Positions 10,717 through 22,210 of a DNA stretch of 64,000 nt are shown here, piece after piece (position 1 is the first letter of the stretch; the number at the start of each line of letters is the position of its first letter). The notes beneath the pieces are model-generated. The model was not told the origin of the DNA, searched no databases, and saw only the letters and a program-made list of their open reading frames with translations. This DNA comes from Humulus lupulus (taxonomy: Eukaryota > Streptophyta > Magnoliopsida > Rosales > Cannabaceae): NCBI RefSeq assembly GCF_963169125.1, contig NC_084802.1, positions 110,302,903 through 110,366,902 of the forward strand, read 5' to 3'. The position numbers and the translations under genes were made by a program.

Positions 10717-12414
10717 CTATTTTATTTCGTTTGGAGCTGCTCGTGGAATCTTGGAGAATCTTTGACATTTATCACATCTTCGTACAAACTCCATCGAATC
10801 CTCGTTCATAGTTGGCCAGAAGTAGCCTTGCCTTAGAATCTTCTTTGCCAAACTCTGCCCCCCAGCGTGATCCCCACAGAAGCCTTCATGCACCTCTTTC
10901 ATGAGTTCCTTAGCTTTTTCTGGTGTAACACACTTGAGTAGTGGCATTGAATATCCTCTTCGGTACATAACACCATCGACCAGTATGTACCTAGCAACTC
11001 GCCTTTGTAGAGTTTTGGCTTTGTTTCTATCTATTGGTAGTATACCATTTGTCAGATACTCCAAATAAGGTGCCATCCATGTATCTTCCATCCGTATCTC
11101 CATACTGGATTCAGCTGCTTGTATGCTCGGCTTACTCAGTCTTTCTACTGGCACAATGTTCAAAGTGTCAGCATCCTTCGCGCTCGCGAGTTTGGCTAAG
11201 GCATCTGCGTTTGAATTCTGATCTCGCGGGATTTGCTGGAGGGTGTACTTTGTGAACTGGGCTAGTAGATCTTTTGTTTTATTTAAGTAGGCCATCATTT
11301 TCAAGCCTCGCGCTTGATATTCTCCTAGGACCTGATTCACCACCAGCTGTGAGTCACTGTAGAAATCAAGCGTTTTTATGTTCATATCCTTTGCCATTCT
11401 CAATCCAGCGAGGAGTGCTTCGTATTCTGCTTCATTTTTTGACGCGGTGAAGTCGAACCTGATGGCGCAGTGAAATCGATGCCCTTCCGGCATTATCAAT
11501 ATCACTCCCGCTCCAGCGTAGGCTTCATTGGAGGACCCATCCGTGAATAACTTCCCCGAAGGAGCTTTGTCTTGAGGCTCAGGCGCTTCAGGCTGTTCGC
11601 ACTGCTCGCTGTCTGGGAGTTCAGTGAACTCTGCAATAAGGTTGGCCAAGACTTGTCCCTTGACTGCTGCTCGCGGTGAATAGGTTATTTCGAACTGCCC
11701 CAGTTCGACTGCCCATTTTAATAATCGTCCAGCCGCTTCTGGTTTTTGGAGGACTTGCCGAAGGGGCTGGTCAGTTAGAACTGTAATAGGATGGGCTTGA
11801 AAGTAGGGGCGCAACTTTCTAGAGGCCAGGATTAAGCAATATCCTAACCTCTCGATTGGTGGATATCTTAATTCTGCCCTGATCAGCCTTTTGCTGACAT
11901 AGTAGACTGCCTTTTGTACGCCTTCCTCCTCTCGCACTAGTACCGCGCTAGCAGCAACTTCAGTAATCACCAGGTAAATAAACAAAGTTTCTCCTTCAAT
12001 TGGCTTTGATAAGATGGGAGGTTGTGCCATATGGGCTTTCAAGGCCTGGAATGCTTGCTCGCAGTCTCCCGTCCATTCAAACTTCTTATTTCCTCTAAGT
12101 AGATTGAAAAAAGGGACACACTTATTTGTTGATTTTGAAATGAATCTACTTAGGGCTGCGATTCTTCCGGTTAAACTTTGTACATCCTTGATCCTTTCTG
12201 GTGACTTCATGTCGATCAGGGCTTTTATCTTGTCAGGGTTGGCCTCGATTCCTCTGGAATTTACAATGAACCCCAAAAACTTCCTTGATCCAACTCCGAA
12301 GGAACATTTGAGGGGGTTTAACTTCATCTGGTATTTTTTCAATACACTAAAGCACTCTTGTAAATCCCTCACATGTCCTTCTGCCCTCTTAGACTTTACC
12401 AGCATGTTGTCCAT
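10717..12414 (-). pseudogene. pol: E1 RT C-terminal part, RNase H, archaeal-type RNase H, integrase zinc finger
   Basis: Order on the minus strand: RT thumb/connection (LNPLKCSFGVGSRKFLGF), the Ty3-type RNase H, which is degenerate (YLVITEVAASAVLV; TDQPL), a proline-rich spacer, then a second RNase H with [27 protein letters not shown] and NADALAKLAS. That gives four acidic residues in the right order. The integrase HHCC finger ends the frame (HEGFCGDHAGG...CDKCQRF). The second RNase H is the diagnostic Tat feature. The frame is 565 codons without a stop. It begins after the stop at 12415-12417 inside the RT active-site box. Confidence 0.93.
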
Positions 12415-13023
12415 CTATACCTCCATGTTTACTCCGATTAGCTCCTTAAACATGTGGTTGACTAGCCGCTGGTAAGTCGCACCTGCGTTTTTCAGTCCGA
12501 AGGACATTACTTTGTAACAGTATAAGCCCGTATCAGTCCGAAAGCTGGTGTGATCCTCGTCAGGGGGGTGCATGCTAATCTGGTTGTAGCCCGAATATGC
12601 ATCCATGAACGAGAGGATCTCGTGTCCTGCAGTTGCATCGACCAGCTGGTCGATTCTTGGGAGTGGGAAGCAATCTTTTGGGCAGGCTTTATTGAGGTCT
12701 GTAAAATCCACACAGGTCCGCCACTTGCCGTTAGGCTTGGGAACCAGCACTGGATTGGAGACCCACGATGGATAAAATTCCACCCTTATGAACCCATTCT
12801 CCTTTAGTCTCTCGACTTCTTCTTTTAAGGCTCTTGATCTATCTTTATCGAGCAGCCTTCTCTTTTGTTGCACGGGTGGAAAGGTCTTGTCTATATTCAG
12901 GACATTGCTGATAACTGGGGGATCTATCCCAGCCATGTCTTTAAGCGACCAGGCGAAAACCTCCTGGTTCTTTCGCAAACTTCCACCAGTGCGTTCTTCG
13001 TGGTAGGCTCTAAGTTTTTTCAA
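12415..13023 (-). pseudogene. pol: E1 reverse transcriptase, fingers and palm
   Basis: Contains the RT motifs FIRVEFYPSWVSNPVLVPKP, WRTCVDFTDLNKACPKD, FPLPRIDQLVDATAG, FMDAYSGYNQI and VMSFGLKNAGATYQ. The active-site box, normally YIDD, is doubly damaged: its tyrosine position is a TAG stop (12415-12417), and the next frame reads MDNML, so one of the two catalytic aspartates is Asn. The enzyme cannot be functional. The adjoining 13024-13151 belongs to the same polyprotein but is frameshifted. Confidence 0.93.
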
Positions 13024-13151
13024 ACCTTTACGACTCTTGTCGAGTCTTCTTTGTCGAGTTGGACCTCCTCCAGGTCCTCGACGAGTCCAACATTCTCTTC
13101 AAAATCCCCAAAGCGAGGATCCAAATCTCTGTCCTCACTTTGGGCAACACC

Positions 13152-13988
13152 CTATTTGGTGACTTCATCACCAGATTGGTCTTGTGTATCAACTGCCATC
13201 TGTAACCTATCTGAGGTAGCGCTTTTTGACGTTCCATTCCTCGCCTTTGTGATTGAGGCGTTGTAGCACTCCCTGGCTTCCCTCTGGTTTCCCAACACGC
13301 GTCCTACCCCCGCGTCTGTTGGGAACTTCATGGCCAAGTGCCACATAGAGATGACGACCCGCAGATCAACCATTATGGGCCTTCCAATAACGGCATTGTA
13401 CGCCGAGGGACAATCGACCACTACAAAAGTGGCGAGTAATGTCCTTGTTGCAGGCGATGTACCTGTCGTTAGTGGGAACTTGATCAATCCAGCGGGGGCG
13501 AGTCCTTCTCCAGAGAAGCCGTATATCGTTTGGTTGCAGGGCTCCAAGTCCTTAACAGACAATTTCATGCGTTCCATTGTTGATTTATACAGGATATTCA
13601 CTGAACTTCCTGTATCAACCAGTACTCTCTTCACCATCATGTTAGCCATCTGGATGTCCACGACCAGCGGATCGGAATGTGGGAACCTGACGTGTTGGGC
13701 GTCGCCATCAGAGAAGGTTATCTCACCTTCCTCTGACCGAGCCTTTTTTGGTACACGGTCCTCCACAGTCGTCATCTCGATGTCCTGGTCGTGGCGCAGA
13801 GTCCGAGCATATTTTTCCCTGGCCTTTCCGCTATTTCCCGCGAGGTGCAGGCCTCCACAGATGGTTAAGAGTATGCCAGTCACGGGGGCAGGATGTAAGG
13901 GTGGCGAGCGTTGGCGCATGGGCGCTTGCTCGTTGCCACCCGGAGCTTCTCGTTGGGAATTTCCCGAGGCCCGTACGTATCTTCTCAA
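13152..13988 (-). pseudogene. pol: E1 gag C-terminus and aspartic protease
   Basis: The frame contains ILLTICGGLHLAGNS, a typical Tat segment upstream of protease. The protease follows: RVLVDTGSSVNILY (active-site DTGSS), YGFSGEGL, and AYNAVIGRPIM, the conserved hydrophobic-hydrophobic-Gly segment. It would process the Gag-Pol polyprotein. The frame ends at a stop at 13152 before RT. Whether this reflects a native boundary or a mutation cannot be told from one copy. Confidence 0.88.
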
Positions 13989-16074
13989 GTGTCCTTGTCT
14001 AATAAGGAACTCGATTTCATCTTTGAATTGGTTGCATTCATTAGTGTCATGTCCGTAGTCGTTATGATAACGACATAACTTGGTAGTGTCTCTCTTCGAA
14101 ATATCCTTCCGAATGGGGCTAGGTTTTTGTAAGGCACACTAGAACTTGTGGCCTGATAAACCTCTACCCGAGACTCAACGAGGGCAGTGTAGTTAGTGAA
14201 CCGAGGTTCATAACGATTACCCTTGGCTCGTTTGTTGTCGGAGGTGGAAGGCTCGTTATACGGCCGTTTCCACCATTCTTGCCATTGCGTTGCCGTTCAC
14301 ATTGCCTTTGCCGTTGCCATTAGGTTTGGAACCATTGGCGGGTTCGGAAGCCTTCTTATCCTTGCTTGAGGGCTTTCCATCATCAGCAATGGCTTCTTCG
14401 AGCTTGATGTAGTGATCAGCTCGGTCTAAAAATTCTTGGGTCGTTCTCACTCCTTCCTTTCGGAGACTTTTCCAGAGGGGAGAACGACGTTTTACACCTG
14501 CGGTAATGGCCATCATTTTTCCTTCGTCCCCCACCATTTTTGCTCCAGCCGCCGCCCGCATAAAGCGCTGGATGTAGTCCTTTACTGACTCCCCATCATG
14601 CTGGCGAATTTTGACCAGCTGGTTTGCTTCGGTTGGATGTACACGACCTGCATAGAACTGTCTGTAAAACTCCCTTACGAACATTTCCCAGGAAACTATG
14701 CTTGTAGGAGGGAACATAAAAAACCATTCCTACACAGCTTCAGAAAGTGTTGCAGGGAAGATCCTGGACCGAGCGTCTTCGGACACTTTCTGAATGTCCA
14801 TTTGAATTTCAAACTTGTTCACATGAGACACTGGGTCTCCATACCCGTCAAAGTTTGGGAGTGTAGGCATTTTGAACTTGCTTGGAGTTTCGGCATTAGC
14901 TATCCTCTGTACGAAAGGAGTGCCTTTCCTCCTATCGTGGTCGATGTAAGATGTCCTTCCCCCGACCAGCTGTTGCACTGCCTGGTTGAGGGCGTCTATC
15001 TGGGCCTGTACAGCGGCAGGAATCGCTGTGGCCTCGGTTGGCGGGGGGACGTTCTCGCCATGCCGCTCGCGGCGATCGTTGAGTACGCATGCAAATCCTC
15101 ATCTCTTCTCCGCTGCTCGCTACCCCCGAGCCTGTTGAAGACATTATTTTGTTTGGGCTGCCCCCGACATCCCATCTATTGGGTTGGTCATCTTGAGGTA
15201 CCTGTCTCCTACCTTTACCTCTTTCTTCATTACTTCGGCCAACGTTCCCCTTGCCTGAGTCAGCCTCATTATATCCATGGCCATCTCTGAACCTCGACTG
15301 GCTATGGTGGGATCAACTGTTCCCTCGATTTCCATTCCTGGCTGAAACGTCCCGAGCGTTAGAGGGCGGCCTGCGCTGGTCGTGGTGTCCCCGTGCATCA
15401 TCATGCCGTGGGGGACCCCGGACCGCAGAGCCTAACTCTGAGTCCCTCCTGTTACCAGGAGGGTACTGACCTCTGTTCAGTAGGTTTGGCCCATCATCCC
15501 TACGGCGTCTAGGACTGCGAGGCTGATCCTCGGCCCTATTCTGCCTCTGTTGCGGGGGCATACCCCGAGCAGCTTGGGATGGTGGCTGCGCCTCAGGGTC
15601 CAGCGGGACGTCGTCATGGGGCGCTTGAGGCTGCTCGGGCCTTTGTGGACTTGAAGGCTGGATCGGTGGGCTTGGATTAGGACCCCTCTGGGGTGGCCCA
15701 TTCGCAGGTTGGTCAGGTTGCGAAACAGGTGCGGCCTGACTCCTTGCCAGCTGCAAGGCCGCCTCGAGGGCTTCCATGGCTTCACTCTGGCGGCGGTCCA
15801 TCTCCGCCTGCCTTTCGCTTAGTTCCACGCGTTGCCGTTCAATCTCCTGCTGCTGTCGTGCCACAACTCCGGCAGCAGTCTCTTGACTGGCTCTCAGATT
15901 AGCAAACTCTTCCTAAAACGCGCCCAGGGTACTCTTCAACGTTGCATCATCCATTTCTTCCTCCTCAAAGTCCAGATGTGGCTCATCCTCCGCCACGCTT
16001 GCAGGGGGAGGAGGAGGTGGATTTGATGGCGCAGCAGCGGCCGCCTGTCCAGCTTTCCTTCCAGTTTTCGCCAT
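13989..16074 (-). pseudogene. gag: E1 gag
   Basis: The start codon is at 16074-16072, 48 nt inside the 5' LTR end (MAKTGRKAGQ), followed by a proline run and an acidic stretch. A TAG at about 15914-15916 interrupts it. A Gln/Arg/Glu-rich helix (ARQQQEIERQRVELSERQAE) and a Pro-rich region follow to 15313. The capsid-like core is in the frames 14730-14978 (FKMPTLPNFDGYGDPVSHVN) and 14256-14717 (WEMFVREFYRQFYAG...), a pattern of the retrotransposon gag family. A basic, Asn/Lys-rich tail follows. Several frameshifts (near 14250, 14720, 15140) separate these pieces. Confidence 0.85.
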
Positions 16075-16122
16075 TAGTTTTCTCAGCAATGATTAATCAA
16101 TCTCTCAATGAATGTACCAGAA

Positions 16123-16716
16123 TGTTGACCCAAGATTTGGCCAACTGACATGGAGTCAGAATATGCTTGATATGAATGAATGTGTAGAGAGAAACGTAAT
16201 GACAAAAAGTAATAACAACACGATATTTTTATAGTGGTTCAGCCCCAGGATCTGGTAATAACCTACGTCCACTTAGATTTTTATTGATATGAGAACCAAA
16301 GGAGTGATCAAAGAACAAGGGTTCAATGAGTTTCACTAACCTCTCAAGAACAATACAATATCACTCGGAGAATTACTATAGTCTCTAACGATTCAAAAGC
16401 CCAAAAGTCCCTTCCTTGAGCTATCTTTTGCTATTTATAGGCTCAAGGGGGATCACAAAAGATTGTTACAGATATTCTTTCCTGAATTATTGGATACTCA
16501 TGAGATTTTGTGAGTTAAATTCGGGATTTACAAAGATCTTCTCATTAATGTTGCTTTGTATGCGGAACTATCGACCAGACTAGTCGCAGGTAAGACTAGG
16601 CTGCTTACTGCTCCTAATGTGTCTTCTGGTCGATACTCTAGCAGAGCTTTTCTAGGTGTCAGCCACGTGTCCAGGGATCACTTGCCACGTCATCAATGCT
16701 AATTTTTTAGATAACA
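16123..16716 (-). repeat. E1 5' LTR
   Basis: Aligns end to end with 2006-2599, with 19 mismatches and no gaps by hand. Downstream on the minus strand, three bases separate its end from TGGTACATTC, where the primer binding site is expected. I cannot assign the tRNA. Confidence 0.93.
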
Positions 16717-16721
16717 ATTAC
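16717..16721. repeat. Right target-site duplication of E1 (ATTAC)
   Basis: Exact match to 2001-2005. Confidence 0.9.
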
Positions 16722-16792
16722 AATAAAGTACTCAGTAAATATAAGTCTATAATTGCAAGAGTGCAATCTCATATTTTTAGTGGAATAATCAA
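16717..16792 (+). repeat. Copia-like LTR, part 2 of 3 (E8)
   Basis: A 76-bp AT-rich strip left between the E1 insertion and the E7 solo LTR. It links 1170-2005 to 19218-20387. Confidence 0.5.
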
Positions 16793-19217
16793 TGTAACGT
16801 CCCAAATTACCTAATAAGCTTAGGGCCATGATTAGGGGGCAAGGATGGAAAATTATGGAAATTACATGTTTATGTGTTTTATATGCGTGTAATTATGTGA
16901 TTGTGTGAGTTACATTATTATATGACTTGATATGCATGTTCAGGTATATTCATTAAACTTGTGGGCCCCTTTCATATTAGAAGGGAAATTTTTGTAATTT
17001 GGTCTTTCATGGGTATATTTAGTATATATGTGATATATGTGTGGGACCACATTATTATGTGGATATATTTGGGTTACTCGGCACGAGGCAATCCTAGGGA
17101 GCAAGCTAGTGGGAAAGTCACAACGGGATCAATATTTGACTCGGTGTGAGTGAATTGGTATATTGGGTATTTAGCACATTACCAGGTTGTTGGGTAATGA
17201 GAATGATTATTTGATGATATATTGGGAGTTAGTGAGATCAGGAGGAAATTTTGGGAATTTTGACTATTTTACCTTCGGGGGCATTTTTGGGACCCCAAGC
17301 ATTGGGATTTACTTGAGGTTACTTAAGCTCGAAGTAACCTAATAGAAACAAATATACATTCAAAATACTTTTTCACTCTCTCCCATTATTACTTTTTACC
17401 GTTAATCGCATTTTCGAAGGAAACTGAGTTTTAGGACTCAAATTCAAGCAAGGATCGAGTCATAGTGATTCTAAGAAAGACTAGAAGCATATTAACCCGA
17501 GGATTTAGCGAGAAACAACATAATCAGAGGTAATTTACGCTTTGAATTTATGAGTTTCCATTTCCTAAAGTTTCTTAGGTTTTGAGGTTCGATTCTATAT
17601 TTTGATGAGATTTTAAGTTATTTGAAGCTTGGGTTTTGATGGCTTTGGGCCATTGAGATGATTGGAAACTTTTATTTTTGGGATTTGGATATTTCTGGAT
17701 AGGTTAATGCTGTGTTTTGAAATGGGAAAAATTGAGTTTAATGGCTGGGTTTCAGGTAGGGCCACAACCCTATTCTTGGGCATTGCGGCCCAAACTTGAT
17801 GAAGAGGAGGAACTTGGCTGCTGGGCATTAGGGCCGCGGCGTGTGGTAGGCGGGCCGCGGTGGGAGGCGCAGGAAGAATGGGGCAGAGCCCTCTATCTGG
17901 AGGTGGGCCGTGACTCAGGGGTGTGGGGTCGCAGCGCTTAAGTGGAAAGTTGGCCTTAGGGAGGTTTTGGGCGTGGGAACTCAAACCTAAGGGCTCGAGG
18001 TCGATCCTATTACCTGGTTTAGTAGGTTTCAACATCTCGGAGGCTAGGAGTCGGTCTGGAAGCCTTTATTTACTCATTATTGATGGGATTCTATACTTGG
18101 TTGTCACTAGGTTATCGTTAGGGGCTCGGGATCAGGATCGTACTCAAGGGTCATTCTTATTTTACATTATACTCGGACTTGAAGTAAGAAAACTACACCC
18201 ATTATGTGACAGACATGATTAGGGCTTGGCTCAAACGTTGAATATGTTTTTGATTGGGCATTGGCCCCTATAAATGCACATGATTATGATTATGCCTATG
18301 ATTATTGATGAAGCATGTTGAGTGCTCTATATATGGATATTTGTTATATGATGAATGCTTGTTTGCATTATATATTTCAGAAAAGCATTGACTTATCAGT
18401 CATGGATGGCAATAGTGCTGAGCGCTGGTCGATATGATTAGATCTAATCAGGAGAGCATTACATGCTCGTTCGAACCAATGGTCAAGGGAAACTAAAGTG
18501 CTTGGCTAGGGCAAAGGACCCCAGGTTGACTCTATGGTCATCTATTTAGGGCAAAGGGCCCCAGGTTAACTTTATAGTCATCTATTCAGGACAAAGGGCC
18601 CCAGGTTGACTCTATAGTCATCTATTTAGGGCAGAGGGCCCAGATTGACTCTATGGACATCTGATTAGGTTTCGGGCCCCAGAATGATTCTATAATTGTT
18701 TATTTGTACTTGTATGCATGCACCAGTAGTCTACTATTGTTGGGCATGCTAGATATACATCTAAATCTGTATATATTGTTCATGCACTTGTATTAAGTTT
18801 TCTTGTTGTGCCTTGGCTCATGGGCGTTATGTGGTGCAGGTAAAGAGAAAGGAAAGATGGACCAACCATGAGTTGGAGAGCTTAGGTGGCGATGTGTACA
18901 TATGCGGCCGCTTGACCACCATGGCCAAGGTTTCTCAGAGGAACTAGGGTTAAACCCTATTTTTGCTGCTTAGGTCGGTGGGTTGTAACTTTTGAGTTGT
19001 AATGACCATTTTGGAACTGTAAAAAACTTTGTGAACATTATTATGGGATCCCATGTACAGTTTAATGTCTTTAAACGCCCATTCCTTTAACTAAAATTTT
19101 TAACCCTGGACCAGTAATTACATTTAGATGCATGTTTATGGCCTAATGTCTAGTTTAGCGAGTTAAGCACGATTTAAAACACACAGTGTAATGGCCTTGG
19201 CTAACCAGGGCATTACA
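16793..19217 (+). mobile_element. E7: solo LTR of a Tekay-type element
   Basis: Starts TGTAACGTCCC and ends AGGGCATTACA. It is flanked by ATCAA (16788-16792) and ATCAT (19218-19222), a target duplication with one mismatch. The 3' half matches the LTR of E4: both contain GTACATATGCGGCC and CTTGACCACCA near 18900 and 58800. No internal coding sequence is present, so it most likely arose by recombination between two LTRs. ORFs inside it (17613-18222) are not conserved coding regions. Confidence 0.8.
18509..18706 (+). repeat. 40-bp tandem repeat, about five units, in the E7 LTR
   Basis: Units start at 18509, 18549, 18589, 18629 and 18668, each with GGGCCCCAGGTTGACTCTAT or a variant. The E4 LTRs carry a different tandem repeat (about 35 bp, 58461-58590) at the corresponding place. 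Confidence 0.8.
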
Positions 19218-20387
19218 ATCATGAGATTAATAAGTTATTATTATTAGATTAAAGAGATTTGATCAAAAATCTAAATTTATTGGAGCTTGGAATTATAGGT
19301 CCGTAGGTCACCAAGGCAACTCTATCAACACTATTCAAGGGAAGAGTTGACAAGGATGAAAATGAAAAAGGCTATTTGAGAGAAAATTTGTTCTTCGAGA
19401 ATATACAATTATGTGACAGTTGAGGTTGAATAATTAATTATTGTAATTTCTTATAATTAAGTGAAATTAATTTGTAGATAAAAAAGGAATTGGTTTTTAA
19501 AATCAATTATTTTATTTAGTGGGAGTAAATAAATATGATAAGACAAAATAGTTTTGAATTATTATATTTATTCAATAAATAATAATTTGATAATAATGAA
19601 TTCAAATTTTAATTTTTGTTGTCATCTTCTTTTCCTTAAAAAGATGATATCTTAGTTATTTTAATTTTATTTATTTAATTAAATAAAAATTAAAAATAAA
19701 ATCCCACAAATTAGAGGAGTGCTACACGCATGGAGCAGTCCGAGGATTGCACCATGCGAGTACCACTACTGATTTAGTTAGTTTTTGGATTTTTCATTTT
19801 ATTTTTTAATAAATTAATAAATCAATTTTATAAGGAAAAGTTTGACTTTGTCTTAATTGGTTTTCACCATCATCATCATCATATTTATTGTGTGATAATA
19901 ATAAACAACTATTCTATATAAGAATAGTAGTCTATTCCTGATAGATGGTTAATGAAATTCACAATTAATTTTTCTCTTTACACTCTCAAATCAAAAGAAA
20001 GAAAAACAAGCTTTTCTCTCTTGCCTAAAAGTCAAGATCTCGTGAGTTGAGAACATCTTTTAATTTAGAAAATCAATCCTTGTTCTCTATGTGCCCACAC
20101 ACATCTTGAGGTGTAGAGAACGTCTTGGAAGATCATGGTTTGAGTATTTACAGCAAGGATAGGAAGATCGTTGGTTTTACGAAAAGATTCAAGGACACTT
20201 GATAGGCTACAAGAGGTAGGTCATTTAATCTTGGTTTTATACATATATTTATATATATATATTGTTTGTTGATTAAAAAATTACATATATGTTGGATCCA
20301 CATATAAAAAAGTTTATATGAAATTTTTTGTTATATACATGTGTTACCATTCCGCAATTTCTATTGCACTAGGGACCGTTCCTTACA
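19218..20387 (+). repeat. Copia-like LTR, part 3 of 3 (E8)
   Basis: AT-rich right portion of the split LTR. It ends GGGACCGTTCCTTACA at 20387 and is followed by a primer-site-like sequence. Contains a short CAT microsatellite near 19868. Confidence 0.55.
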
Positions 20388-20389
20388 AT

Positions 20390-20403
20390 TGGTACTAGAG
20401 TGG
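20390..20403 (+). promoter_or_regulatory. Primer binding site-like sequence (tRNA-Met type) of E8
   Basis: TGGTACTAGAGTGG lies 2 bp after the LTR end. It matches the usual TGGTATCAGAGC at 9 of 12 positions, which supports plus orientation of E8. Confidence 0.5.
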
Positions 20404-22210
20404 TCATTAATCTCTACATATGTTAATAAATGTATGGGTATAATTTGCATTCTTATGATATTGTGATATATGTAAATGGATGGATGGATGTATGTATGTT
20501 TAAAGGTCTATTTTATTAAGGGTTGCTTTTCATGGTGTTTTTGGGATTAGGAATTGTTCTTAAATTTTCTAGATCTGAAAAATATAATCCATTTTGGGGA
20601 ATAGGAATTTTATAATTTATTTTTTTATTTGGAAAACTTCTGTAATGGCCAGAGCCCCGAGGTCCAAGCCACTGCCCTAACCACGCCCAGGCGCCGCACG
20701 CCCCTACGCCCCAATCCGTTCGCCCGCACCTCTGCCTCTGTGCACCACCGCCTGCGTGTGCTGCAGCCACCACCCACAGCTTATGAGCCTGCCCCTAGGG
20801 CCAGCCAAACACCAACGTTGTTATCCATTGAGATTTTTATTTCAAATTTAAATCCCTAATTAAAATTGTTTTATTTTTAATTAATTGTTTAAAAGTCCAA
20901 ATTCAAATTGGGACTAAATATCTAATTGGGTATTAAAACTTAAGTTTAGTTATTCTTAAAATTGTTTAAGATAATTAAGAGTTATTTTTAATTCAAAATT
21001 AAAATGGATAAATGAAATGGTCAAAACTACTTGTGAAGGCCCAAAGAGGCAAGGAAGAAGATTCTTATTTTAGGCTTTAGATAGTTATTACATTTTTGTG
21101 TATATTTTGCAAGTGCAGTAATTTTTTTCTAGAAATACCCAAAACACTCAACCTAGATTTATTTATTTAGTGAGTATTTATATATTTATATAAATGCTTG
21201 AATGTGATTAAATTGTTTAATGCTTTATCGTGCATCATTTTTTACATGCCATACATATTACCCACACAGTACTTTATAAGCATGCATTACATTCGTGTAG
21301 AAACATGCTTAAGGATTGTCCTAATAAGTCTCAATTAGTTAAGATGGTAAATTAATTTTAAAGTTGTTTAATTTCTTCTTTAATAAATTTTTTTTATTAA
21401 ATGAAAATGATATTTTATTACTTATAGCAAAATCAAATTTTTTCAAGGGCACTGTTTATTTTATTTTATTTTACTTAATTGGATTATTTTTACAACTCAT
21501 TTAGAAAACATTCTTAATGTTTTGAGAAAAATAAATTTTCGAAAATAGTGAGTGGGAGTGGGAATTATGACAATAAGTCTCATGGTCTCCATTATTGGTT
21601 GAGCACCGAGAGACATAAAAAGAGCATCGAGGCGCTTCTTCTTGCGTCCCCCTAAGGAAGGCTTCTGACAATGTTTATTTTATCTCAAGGATGACTTCTC
21701 TTATGAGAATAAGATTTATGATGTATTTCAAGTTTGGCTGGCCCTAAGGCACATTCTTGAGTTAAATCATTGATCGAAATAATGGGTTACACTCCAAAGG
21801 TGCATCTAGGCTTTCAAGCGCGACTAGTACACCTTGGCTAAACTAACAGTAGTTCATAAGTTAAAAGATAAAATTGTTTTAAGTTTTCACTTATGGATTT
21901 GAGAAGTTGTCTCAAGGTTAATTTGAACATTGAACCACAAACCCAAAGATTTAAATCATTGTTTTTTTGTTTCTTCCAAGAACATGAATCCCCCAGAAAT
22001 ACACCCACAAAAATACATATTTGAACCTAGAAATCCACTCGTCAATCATTCTCCTTGCGACAGCCAGCTGGCTGCCTCCACCAATGCCCTAGAGCTCCAC
22101 CAGCTCGATCCCTTCGAAAAGCTTCCTCACGTTAACATCAGTGAACTAAACCCATTCGACACAAAGATATTTCATTTATATGCCCCACTAAATCTAAAGC
22201 TTTGATGGGA
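20404..22210 (+). mobile_element. Non-coding interior of the E8 Copia-like element
   Basis: I find no gag or pol here. The region holds a GGAT/GTAT microsatellite (20470-20500), a sharply GC-rich island (20646-20815), and long AT-rich stretches. It may be a large non-autonomous derivative or a truncated element. The 91-codon ORF at 21930-22205 has no recognisable domain and is probably chance. The right end of the element is not defined. Confidence 0.35.
20646..20815. other. GC-rich, CpG-rich island in AT-rich DNA
   Basis: About 170 bp rich in CGCC/GCCC strings within flanks that are mostly A/T. Both strands have open frames (20516-20773 minus, 20629-20859 plus), but their residues are low-complexity Pro/Arg/Ala and show no domain. 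Confidence 0.6.

Larger units (their letters stand above)
7722..10803. repeat. Internal tandem duplication of E1, unit B
   Basis: Second head-to-tail unit, continuous with the rest of pol at its right end, so it is the unit in the original pol context. Differences from unit A include a 21-bp repeat expansion at 8209-8271, an intact splice donor at 8459, and a stop codon in integrase at 10717-10719. Confidence 0.85.
2006..16716 (-). mobile_element. E1: full-length Tat-lineage Ty3/gypsy retrotransposon
   Basis: The element is 14,711 bp on the minus strand, with two 594-bp LTRs (TG...CA) and a perfect 5-bp target duplication. Order along the minus strand: 5' LTR, gag, protease, RT, RNase H, second archaeal-type RNase H, integrase, antisense accessory ORF, polypurine tract, 3' LTR. 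The double RNase H and the antisense ORF before the 3' LTR are hallmarks of the Tat branch. By hand count the LTRs differ at 19 of 594 positions (about 3.2%), mostly transitions. An internal 3-kb tandem duplication (4688-7721 and 7722-10803) makes it longer than its single-copy form. Stops and frameshifts in gag, RT and integrase make it non-autonomous now. It lies inside a Copia-like LTR. Confidence 0.93.

Noticed and set aside
10040..13266. Plus-strand ORFs across E1 pol (for example 12014-12475 and 12865-13266)
   Set aside because: Shadows of the minus-strand RT, RNase H and integrase, which carry all the conserved motifs.
21930..22205. A 91-codon ORF as a host gene exon
   Set aside because: No recognisable domain, splice context or homologous copy in the window. 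It lies in retroelement-like non-coding DNA.
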